Positions 8,131-15,117 of a DNA stretch of 64,000 nt are shown in pieces. Each line of letters starts with the position of its first letter. Positions within the stretch are counted from its first letter, which is position 1. A program made the position numbers and the translations under genes. The notes beneath the pieces were generated by a model. It worked only from the letters and a program-made list of their open reading frames with translations, searched no databases and was not told the DNA's origin. Origin of the DNA: Paenibacillus sp. FSL R7-0273 (GTDB lineage Bacteria > Bacillota > Bacilli > Paenibacillales > Paenibacillaceae); assembly GCF_000758625.1 (NCBI RefSeq), contig NZ_CP009283.1, positions 5,095,501-5,159,500 of the forward strand. The letters run 5' to 3'.

Positions 8131-9123
8131 TTAGCTTCTCCCCTTACCAGCATCCCGCTCCCGCACATACTCCGCAACCATCCGCTGATTCTTCTCATCC
8201 AGCCGGAAGCCGATCCCGCGGAAGTTGATCACGGCGCCGCCCATGTTCGCTGACAGTTTCACCACATCCTCGTAAGCAGCGACATTACCGGACCAGACGG
8301 TTTTATCGTAGCCTTTTTCAAATTCGGGCCAGTCTGTGAATACCGGCAGCCACGACTCCCCACCCTCTACGCCGAGCGAAGCAAACTGGATAACCGTTCC
8401 CTGCTGAAGGGTTTTCCTTCCCTGCTCATCAGCCGCCGAAGGCTCCTCCTCCTTAAGCTGCATAGGCACCAGAAACTTAGCCTGAAGCAGCTCATCCAGC
8501 ATACGGGCTTCTGCTGCCCGCAGAATCTCGTTTTTGCCTGCATATTGCTGCCTGGAATACATCGCCTGGAAAAAGCTCAGCATCGCATGCTGCAGCCCGG
8601 GGTTACTTACAGGAATCTGAATCTCCGGCGTTCCGCTCCAATCCGGCGGCGGCAAAAGCTCGTCCCTGGCAAGCACCACCGTATGCTGCCCGTTATGGAC
8701 AAGCAGGCTGCCGATTCCCAGAACATGAAGCTCAGCAAGCATTTTGCGGATGTCCTCTCTGCCGAGCCTTCTCATCTCGAGCTGGATGAGCTGCTGCAGA
8801 TAATAGTCGGCCGCTTCCGCCGCGAATTTTCCCTCTGAGAATACCCACACTTGATTGCCCGAACCAATGTATGGGTAATTCGTGTGGACATCATAAGCGA
8901 TATATAATGTCTCCGCATTTAAGACAGCTTCCTTTATCGCTGTAAAAACCCTCTGCTCATCCAGGTGCTCCGCTCCTGGGACCCTGCCGTCCGCCGAGCT
9001 GCGGGCAGATTGAAGCATTCTAATCAAATCCTGGATCGTTAGTCCTTCGCTTGCTTTCATCGACATCGCAGACACAGAATGAACCGTTCCTTCCAGTCCG
9101 CCGTTGTTCCCTTCATCGTTCAT
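8131..9123 (-). CDS. SseB-family domain protein
   Basis: A 330-residue cytosolic protein with no signal peptide. Features of the SseB N-terminal domain family are visible: an early helical region, then TLYIAYDVHTNYPYIGSGNQVWVF, and in the C-terminal half LQQGTVIQFASLG followed by LPVFTDWPEFEK, where the SseB fold is best conserved (a xxPVFTxxxEF pattern). The family is named after a sulphur-metabolism gene in E. coli, but its biochemical role is unknown; copies in Firmicutes often accompany immunity or toxin-like genes. It heads a short operon with the coupled 59-residue membrane protein and another small membrane protein. Confidence 0.7.
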   Translation of the reverse strand: MNDEGNNGGLEGTVHSVSAMSMKASEGLTIQDLIRMLQSARSSADGRVPGAEHLDEQRVFTAIKEAVLNAETLYIAYDVHTNYPYIGSGNQVWVFSEGKFAAEAADYYLQQLIQLEMRRLGREDIRKMLAELHVLGIGSLLVHNGQHTVVLARDELLPPPDWSGTPEIQIPVSNPGLQHAMLSFFQAMYSRQQYAGKNEILRAAEARMLDELLQAKFLVPMQLKEEEPSAADEQGRKTLQQGTVIQFASLGVEGGESWLPVFTDWPEFEKGYDKTVWSGNVAAYEDVVKLSANMGGAVINFRGIGFRLDEKNQRMVAEYVRERDAGKGRS

Positions 9124-9282
9124 TGCCAGCGCTCCATTCGGTTTACAGGATATGGTTATGTCTTGTCATATTATTAATACACTAACCAAAGTCTGCTTAC
9201 GCAGCATCCCCTTCATAATGGCTAAAAAGAAACAGCGGCCGCCGGATCGGTTCATATCCTCAGCGCCGCTGTTGCCGGTGTG

Positions 9283-10089
9283 CTATTTGGTTACTTTTTT
9301 ACGGTAGGTGTAGATATCCCCGCCGGATTTGCTGACATGGTAAAAGACTTCAAAGCCCCTCCGCAGCAGCTCCTCATCGGGTTTTCTCTTATGGTCGTCG
9401 TCTCCGATACAATCGATGATCACACCGCTGTTTTTGACCACTCTGGTCAGTTCCGCCAGCTCAAGGTCATAGTTGTCGCCTACGACATGCCCTGACATCA
9501 CGATATCAAAGGTATTATCCTCGAAGGGCAGGCTATCTGCCGTACCGTCGAGAACTTTCACATTGCGGATGTTTTCCCGCCTGATTGTGTCGCGCATGTA
9601 CTCTCTCAGCCTGTCCGTAGGCTCACTCGCATAGACCTGTCTGGCCTGCTCCGCCGCCGCAAAGGCAAGCCGTCCGGTGCCGCTCCCCACATCCAGCACG
9701 AGAGCGTCTGTGAAATCTGCCATATGAAGCAGATGCTGCTTATCCCAATTATAGATATAATTACAATTCCGGTTCATGACTTCCGGGTAAGCGTAAACTA
9801 CAGAGGTTTCCATCGCCTGAAGGACAAATATCTCGGCCTGGCGCACCTCATTAGCACTGAGCCCCTTTGCCGCAGCAGCAATGATCTGCTCAACATATGA
9901 TTTACTTTCCGGACTCCGCTGAACGAAGTACCAGGCAACTGCAGGATTGTAAGCCAGCGCGGCTCCAAGACTCTTTTCATACTCCGTCCACTCCCGGAAA
10001 TCCCGGCAGATCATCTCAATAATCCAGCGGTCCAGCAGCAGGAAGCTGTTGAACGAAAACTCCTCCGCGTTGATCCAGTTATATTTCAT
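9283..10089 (-). CDS. Class I SAM-dependent methyltransferase
   Basis: A 268-residue protein with a Rossmann-type methyltransferase domain. Motif I is VLDVGSGTGRLAFAA, the acidic motif II region is VYASEPTDRLREYMRD, and motif III/IV is NVKVLDGTADSLPFEDNTFDIVMSGHVVGD, as in the Methyltransf_11 group. The N-terminal about 100 residues are helical and unassigned (AEEFSFNSFLLLDRWIIEMI). The start at 10089 is chosen for GGAGAGGTG just upstream; an upstream in-frame ATG would add 18 residues without a ribosome site. The substrate is unknown. It stands alone between the SseB operon and the DUF4386 gene. Confidence 0.85.
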   Translation of the reverse strand: MKYNWINAEEFSFNSFLLLDRWIIEMICRDFREWTEYEKSLGAALAYNPAVAWYFVQRSPESKSYVEQIIAAAAKGLSANEVRQAEIFVLQAMETSVVYAYPEVMNRNCNYIYNWDKQHLLHMADFTDALVLDVGSGTGRLAFAAAEQARQVYASEPTDRLREYMRDTIRRENIRNVKVLDGTADSLPFEDNTFDIVMSGHVVGDNYDLELAELTRVVKNSGVIIDCIGDDDHKRKPDEELLRRGFEVFYHVSKSGGDIYTYRKKVTK

Positions 10090-10221
10090 TAACACCTCTC
10101 CTTGTACACAATGGCGGCAGCTCCAGCCAGTCTTTTCATCCATTATTTTACATAGCGGGGATTACTGCCTTCAAGGGAGAGTTTGATTATAATCGTCTAT
10201 CTCATCAAAAGCGCGTTCCAC

Positions 10222-10920
10222 TCACCTCTGCTTTAGCTTTTCAAGCTTCCCACGGTCGAACCCCTTCACTATTAGCCATACTGCCAGACTCATTTCATAC
10301 ACACCTACAGGCAGGGCAATCAATCCTTTTACCGCAGACATAGGCTCTACCACACCGAACATTTCCAGCAGCCCGGCGATGAATACCAGTACAGCAGTAA
10401 CCATACCGAATAGCGCCAAGGGTCTTGGGACGATGCCCGTTCTGAACAGCAGATAGCTGTAAATCACCGTATTTACACCCAGCATGAAATTGGGGCCCAG
10501 CATGGAGGTCCAGCGGTGAAAGGCCTGCAGCATATAGCCGAGCCCGTCAAGATTATCTACACTTTTCAGGCTGCCTGCCTCATAATGGACACTAAGCTGC
10601 AACAAACCAAGTATACTTACCACACCAATCGCAATCAGCACGGCCTCCATAAACCGGAAGCATAAATAGGCGAGTGCCAGATGTTCATTCCAGCGGCGGA
10701 GATAAGGGAACAGCATAACTGCTGTACCCACTGCGGTCAGCACAAGCAAAAGATCGTTGATGACCCCGAGCAAAACCTTTGTTTTGAATCCGTCTGCTAC
10801 AGCCATATACCATTGTTCCGACAATACCGGCTCATATGAGATTACGGCGATGATTGAAGTAACCGCTGCTACGATATAAAAGATTCCGATGATCATTCCA
10901 TTTCTTCTGTCCTGTGTCAT
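10222..10920 (-). CDS. DUF4386-type integral membrane protein (second copy)
   Basis: A 232-residue membrane protein related to the one at 5922-6650, with about six hydrophobic segments (GMIIGIFYIVAAVTSIIAVI at the start; LALFGMVTAVLVFIAGLLEMFGV later). The conserved central motif is YLCFRFMEAVLIAIGVVSILGLLQL. The start is set at 10920, where AGGAGG sits 8 nt before the ATG; an earlier ATG 51 nt upstream lacks this. It is divergent from an AraC-type activator, with 71 nt between the two starts, so the activator probably controls it. Function unknown. Confidence 0.8.
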   Translation of the reverse strand: MTQDRRNGMIIGIFYIVAAVTSIIAVISYEPVLSEQWYMAVADGFKTKVLLGVINDLLLVLTAVGTAVMLFPYLRRWNEHLALAYLCFRFMEAVLIAIGVVSILGLLQLSVHYEAGSLKSVDNLDGLGYMLQAFHRWTSMLGPNFMLGVNTVIYSYLLFRTGIVPRPLALFGMVTAVLVFIAGLLEMFGVVEPMSAVKGLIALPVGVYEMSLAVWLIVKGFDRGKLEKLKQR

Positions 10921-10991
10921 AAGCGCTTCCTCCTGTAAGTACACTTTCAATTTATTACGGTTTTCATTCAAAACATTTAGCGGGGGCTACT

Positions 10992-11858
10992 ATGGACCAT
11001 TATGAAGTCATCGAGCGTGCATTAGTCCATATTGAGGACAATCTGGAACAGCCTTTGTCAGTAGCGTCGGTAGCGGACAGCTTCAACATGTCCAAATACT
11101 ACTTTCACCGGCTTTTTTCGGCCGTAACAGGCTCTTCCTTAAACAACTACATACTCTCCCGCAGATTGAACGCTTCCGTAGCGCTCATTCAATCCGGCGG
11201 ATGTTCACTGACGGATATTGCGTACCAGCTTAATTTTGGAGCCCAGTCCTCCTTCACCCGCGCTTTTAAAAGACAGTTTGGGATCGCTCCCAGTGCTCTA
11301 AAAACGCAAGAAGCAGACATCTCTCCAGTCCCTATTCCCCCGGTGGTCAAAAGACCCCTGAAAAACATCAACGGCGATGTCGTCACCGACTTCACCCTGA
11401 CGGAGTTCGAATCGATCCGGGTAACGGGGATTGCCTTTGAAGTGGATCTTGCTGAAGATTACAAAACTCAGATCCGCTCGCACTCGGCACAGCTGCTGCA
11501 GGCTATTGATACCACGGTAAAAGGCCCTTGCTATGTTATCTATTCCAACTGTCAGCCTGACTCCACCCGGTTCAAGGTACTGTTCGGCATTCCGGCTGAC
11601 TTCCGGCTTGACGGGCCTTTTTATTTCACGATTGATGTACCACAGCTCTTCTGTGCCAGATTCAAATATTCCGGTGATCTGCTGGATATTGGCGACGTCC
11701 TCAAAACGGATTATGCCAGATTTCTAAAGATCTCCAGGCAGGAAACCGAAGACTCCCATATCGAGCTCATCCAGGCGTTTGATGATGTCCACAATCTCCA
11801 ATCCGCCTACCACATCTATGCACCTGTCAAAAAATTGCCGATTGATACAGTGTCCTGA
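10992..11858 (+). CDS. AraC-family regulator with GyrI-like effector domain
   Basis: A 288-residue one-component regulator. Two helix-turn-helix motifs occupy about residues 10-105 (SVASVADSFNMSKYYFHRLF and LTDIAYQLNFGAQSSFTRAF), with the conserved ending FKRQFGIAPSALK. The C-terminal about 150 residues resemble the GyrI/BmrR-like small-molecule-binding domain seen in SoxS/Rob-type AraC proteins (ESIRVTGIAFEVDL, then YVIYSNCQPDSTRFKVLFGI and FARFKYSGDLLDIGDVLKT-like stretches). Proteins of this build sense drug-like ligands and activate neighbouring genes. The obvious target is the divergent DUF4386 gene. Confidence 0.85.
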   Translation: MDHYEVIERALVHIEDNLEQPLSVASVADSFNMSKYYFHRLFSAVTGSSLNNYILSRRLNASVALIQSGGCSLTDIAYQLNFGAQSSFTRAFKRQFGIAPSALKTQEADISPVPIPPVVKRPLKNINGDVVTDFTLTEFESIRVTGIAFEVDLAEDYKTQIRSHSAQLLQAIDTTVKGPCYVIYSNCQPDSTRFKVLFGIPADFRLDGPFYFTIDVPQLFCARFKYSGDLLDIGDVLKTDYARFLKISRQETEDSHIELIQAFDDVHNLQSAYHIYAPVKKLPIDTVS

Positions 11859-11945
11859 CCCCTCCTGTCTGCTGTAATCACTGCTTTGCTAAATCCAAAG
11901 TAACACAGGCGCTGATGATCCACTTTTCAAATCTTGCTGTAATGA

Positions 11946-11990
11946 CAAAAAGCCCTCTATCACTGCCGGAAAGGCAGGATGGAAGGCTTG
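11946..11990. terminator. Bidirectional terminator-like hairpin
   Basis: A stem with small bulges (AGCCCTCTATCACTGCC paired with GGCAGGATGGAAGGCT, loop GGAAA) lies between the convergent AraC and GNAT genes. On the minus strand it is followed by CTTTTTG, so it best terminates the GNAT transcript. Confidence 0.6.
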
Positions 11991-12019
11991 TTCAGCTCCA
12001 AGAGACAGCATTCACTCAT

Positions 12020-12538
12020 TTAATTGTTTATTTTCTTGCCCAGCCATTCTTGCTCCAGAATCCCCATCTCCCACAGATTCCAGAACTCGTTGCCGACTTT
12101 GCGCGCTTCCCGGAGCATGCCTTCTTTTACAAACCCCGCCTTCTCGTAGCAGGCAATGGCCGCATAGTTAAAATCAAATACGCCAAGGCTGACTCTGTGT
12201 ACATTCAGCTGTCCGAATGCGATATCCAGAACCTGCCGGATCATCTGCTGTCCGATGCCAAGCCCCTGTAAATTTTTGTTTCCTACGATTACTTTTCCTA
12301 TTCTTCCTGATTGATTTGACGGGTCGGGCGTTAAACTGATATGCCCGATGACCTCGTTATTCTCCTCATACACCACCCGGTAGCTTAGTGTATCACTGTT
12401 GATATAATGCTCTAATTGTTGATCCGTTAAAGGGTAGCTGAACGTTTTCCCTCCCCACTGCACCATAAACTCCGGCGAATCAATCCAGGCAATTAATTGC
12501 TTAAAATCACTGCGTTCGAACGGCTCCAGTCTGATCAC
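12020..12538 (-). CDS. GNAT-family N-acetyltransferase
   Basis: A 172-residue acetyltransferase of the RimJ/RimL-like group. Conserved motif A is visible as GKVIVGNKNLQGLGIGQQMIRQVLDIAF (the acetyl-CoA pyrophosphate loop Q-G-L-G-I-G), and the C-terminal motif B as VHRVSLGVFDFNYAAIACYEKAGFVKEG. The acceptor substrate cannot be told from sequence. It is 12 nt downstream of the DinB-like gene and probably in one transcript with it. Confidence 0.85.
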   Translation of the reverse strand: MIRLEPFERSDFKQLIAWIDSPEFMVQWGGKTFSYPLTDQQLEHYINSDTLSYRVVYEENNEVIGHISLTPDPSNQSGRIGKVIVGNKNLQGLGIGQQMIRQVLDIAFGQLNVHRVSLGVFDFNYAAIACYEKAGFVKEGMLREARKVGNEFWNLWEMGILEQEWLGKKINN

Positions 12539-12550
12539 AACGTCCCCTCC

Positions 12551-13084
12551 TCAATGGTATTGGCCCGAGACATGCTCATCGGTGTCCTGCAGCATTTTGG
12601 CAAGCAGTACAATCTGTCCGGCGTGATAGCCATAGTGAGCGGATACCTGGACAATCAGACGGCCAATAGTTCTTGTATCATAAGTTTCGCCGGCTATGGC
12701 AGCACTCCGGTACATCCGGTTCCAGTCCTCCTGCCCATAACGGATAATCACCTCGCGGGACAAATCGTCCATTGAGACAGCAGACAATACTGCTTCCGAT
12801 TGTGACCGCGTATTGCGGAGAAGACTTATCAGCTCCTCTTTGGGGATTCCTCCATCCGTTGTGAATTCACGGGTCCGCTCCCGGATGAACGGCCTGTTTC
12901 CGATGGCGCTGACAAAGTTCTGATATTCATTGCCTGCCAGATGCAGACAGAGGCTGCCGATGCTGTTCATGGAGTCCTTCGTTTTTGTCCACACCAGCTC
13001 ATCGTTTAACAGACTCAGGCTCTTCTCAATCCGCTCAAGCTGCTTGTTCATATCTTCTATAACATACTGGATTAGCTCGATCAC
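12551..13084 (-). CDS. DinB-like / DUF1572-family protein
   Basis: A 177-residue predicted four-helix-bundle protein of the DinB/YfiT superfamily. Residues seen include the first helix with its Lys/Glu-rich stretch, LCLHLAGNEYQNF (a metal-ligand-type His in the second helix) and the final HYGYHAGQIVLLAKM, where HxxxHxGQ is the usual metal-ligand signature. Members are metal-binding proteins, often thiol-dependent transferases or of unknown activity. It precedes the GNAT gene on the same strand. Confidence 0.75.
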   Translation of the reverse strand: MIELIQYVIEDMNKQLERIEKSLSLLNDELVWTKTKDSMNSIGSLCLHLAGNEYQNFVSAIGNRPFIRERTREFTTDGGIPKEELISLLRNTRSQSEAVLSAVSMDDLSREVIIRYGQEDWNRMYRSAAIAGETYDTRTIGRLIVQVSAHYGYHAGQIVLLAKMLQDTDEHVSGQYH

Positions 13085-13171
13085 AAGAATGCCTCCCTCT
13101 CTCCGCTATATCATCAGTCCTCATAAACGTTCTAATGCCCTTCAGTCCCTCTATGTAAACTAACCATGATA

Positions 13172-14041
13172 TTAGTTAAGATTGAAAAATTTATCCAACT
13201 CGTCACCTATTGTATTTATTTGTTCTATCGAGGTTGCCTCAAATATCGTGAACCCGCTGATATTACTCCTGAAACCTTCCGGGAGCCCGCTATATCTCGA
13301 TACATCTACACCGATTTCCCGCAGACCCAAGCAATTTTGAAGAATGGATAAATCGCCAACCGGATAGGTAAATTCCTCAAGCTTGCTTAATTCCTCCAGA
13401 ACAGTCATCTCCGATTCATCTTCCGCCCGAGTGTCTGCTCTGAAAGTCTTTAGATTCTTTAAATCTTTCATAAATCCAAAATGGGGGATCGTCACCTTTT
13501 TGAGCTCCAGCTTTTTCAATTTCGTAAGGTTTGAAATGTAGCTTAAATCGCCAGCCGCGAAGTCTTCAAGGCATAATTCTGTCAAGTTTACTAGTTCTCC
13601 TATTGTTTTACTGTCAAATGATTCTATCAAAATTAATGCAAGGGATTTTAATTTGGAGATGCTTTTCAGTTTGTGTACATTCTTTAATGTTAATCTTACC
13701 AGTGTCAGTTTTCTTAAATCCTCCAGACAAGCTAAGTACTCCAGATCTGACTCTGTAAAAGAGGATCCGCTGATTGCCAGCTGAGTCAGTCCTGTCAGCT
13801 TCTTGAGTACTTCATAATTTGCAATGTTATCGGCATGCATAATAAGTTTCTTAAGGTTAGGCATAAGAGTCAGAAACTCCAGTGACACTGACTCGTATCT
13901 TTCCGCAAGATAAGGAAGGATCATTACACTTTTCTGTTTGCTCAACATTTCCACAGAAATACAGCCATCTTCAAGCTTATCTGCAAAATGCTCCGCCCAG
14001 TATCCGCTAACCGGAATCAAGCTGTTTGGCTCGTTCTCCAT
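13172..14041 (-). CDS. Leucine-rich-repeat protein
   Basis: A 289-residue protein with tandem leucine-rich repeats of about 22-23 residues through residues about 60-240 (LTQLAISGSSFTESDLEYLA, then LRKLTLVRLTLKNVHKLKS, LKSLALILIESFD and LTELCLEDFAAGDLSYISNL). There is no signal peptide, so it is probably a cytosolic binding scaffold. DNA here is more AT-rich than its neighbours. It starts 9 nt after the end of an SMI1/KNR4-like fragment on the same strand, and related Firmicutes proteins join such domains, so this gene may once have been the C-terminal part of a larger protein. Confidence 0.75.
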   Translation of the reverse strand: MENEPNSLIPVSGYWAEHFADKLEDGCISVEMLSKQKSVMILPYLAERYESVSLEFLTLMPNLKKLIMHADNIANYEVLKKLTGLTQLAISGSSFTESDLEYLACLEDLRKLTLVRLTLKNVHKLKSISKLKSLALILIESFDSKTIGELVNLTELCLEDFAAGDLSYISNLTKLKKLELKKVTIPHFGFMKDLKNLKTFRADTRAEDESEMTVLEELSKLEEFTYPVGDLSILQNCLGLREIGVDVSRYSGLPEGFRSNISGFTIFEATSIEQINTIGDELDKFFNLN

Positions 14042-14050
14042 GGCCCCTTT

Positions 14051-14239
14051 CTATATCCTCCTTCCTTCACAACATCCGGTTTGCCTAAAGTCATCCGGAA
14101 ACGGAAACCCGATTTCTTTTTCGGCCTCAATGATTTGCGCTTCTCTTACTCCCGGATTCAGCAGCTCCTCGACCTCCGGTATGTATGCTCTCAAAGCTTC
14201 AATCAGGCTGCATTCTCCATTTTCATTAAATAACGGCAT
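14051..14239 (-). pseudogene. Truncated SMI1/KNR4-like domain
   Basis: A 62-codon ORF whose end, AQIIEAEKEIGFPFPDDFRQ, is the characteristic start of an SMI1/KNR4 (SUKH) domain, which normally continues for another 100 residues or so. After DDFRQ the reading becomes TGCCEGRRI and stops. The rest of the domain is not found in another frame before the LRR gene, so a deletion or frameshift is likely. SUKH domains are common in immunity proteins of polymorphic toxin systems. It could also be a real short protein, but a half domain argues against that. Confidence 0.55.
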
Positions 14240-14305
14240 ATAACGGCCCCATTCCGCAAATGTAGATTCTATTAGAATAAATCCAATATATCACATAAAA
14301 ACTAA

Positions 14306-14342
14306 AGACCCTCCACTCTTTTTTTAGAATGAAGGGTCCTTT
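14306..14342 (-). terminator. Terminator of the efflux operon
   Basis: On the minus strand GACCCTTCATTCT pairs with AGAGTGGAGGGTC through two G-U wobbles and is followed by TTTAG; the loop is an A-run. It lies 8 nt after the stop of the ATPase gene at 14350. Confidence 0.65.
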
Positions 14343-14349
14343 CATTTGT

Positions 14350-15108
14350 CTATATCCCCAGCTCCCGCATCCGCAGCACAACCTGCTCCATCCGCTCCTC
14401 AAGCACCGTTTCCCTGAACTTCGGCAGCCGCATTTCGCTCACGATCTGCCCGTCGCACATGAACAGGATACGTTCTGTCTTCGCGGCAATTCTGGCATCA
14501 TGGGTGACCAGCATCACCGCAGTCCCGGCCTCATTGATTTCGGCGAACAGGCTCATGATGCCCTCGGCAGCCTCCTGATTCAGCGCTCCGGTCGGCTCGT
14601 CGCCAAAAAGGATCTGCGGGCTGCCCAGCAGCGCCCGGCAAATGCCTGCCCGCTGCAGCTGGCCGCCGGACACCTGGGTAATGTCCCGCTTTTCAAGGCC
14701 TTCAATGCCCGTCTTTTTCATAAGGGTTCTCGCCCGCTCCGTAATCTTCTTCACGTTCTTTCTATGATCACGCATCGCCGGGAGAATGATATTATCCAGC
14801 AGGTTCATATTCTTCAGCAGGGTCGGCTGCTGGAACACAAAGCCCATCCGTCTCCGGCGCAGGTCGGCCAGTTCATTCTCTTGAAGTACCCCAAGCTCCC
14901 TGCCGTCAAAAAACACCCTCCCACCGTCCACCGTGTCCATTCCGCTCACCGCAAACAGCAGCGTCGATTTGCCCGAGCCGGAAGGACCCATCACCGACAC
15001 GAACTCCCCCTCGTTAATGCTCACAGACACCCCGTCAAGCACCTTGCGGCGTTCTCCGCCCTGGCCGTAGACCTTTACAATATGTTCAGCTGCTATAATC
15101 TTCTTCAT
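14350..15108 (-). CDS. ABC transporter ATP-binding protein (LolD/MacB class)
   Basis: A 252-residue ATPase with Walker A GPSGSGKST (about 41-49), signature VSGGQLQRAGI, Walker B ILFGDEPTGAL and the switch His in VMLVTHD. The sequence class is that which pairs with FtsX-type permeases for export or mechanotransmission, here the 772-residue permease encoded just upstream (10-nt gap). The pair probably extrudes a hydrophobic or peptide compound, or acts as a resistance pump, under control of the TetR gene at the operon head. Confidence 0.93.
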   Translation of the reverse strand: MKKIIAAEHIVKVYGQGGERRKVLDGVSVSINEGEFVSVMGPSGSGKSTLLFAVSGMDTVDGGRVFFDGRELGVLQENELADLRRRRMGFVFQQPTLLKNMNLLDNIILPAMRDHRKNVKKITERARTLMKKTGIEGLEKRDITQVSGGQLQRAGICRALLGSPQILFGDEPTGALNQEAAEGIMSLFAEINEAGTAVMLVTHDARIAAKTERILFMCDGQIVSEMRLPKFRETVLEERMEQVVLRMRELGI

Positions 15109-15117
15109 CTTTCTGAT

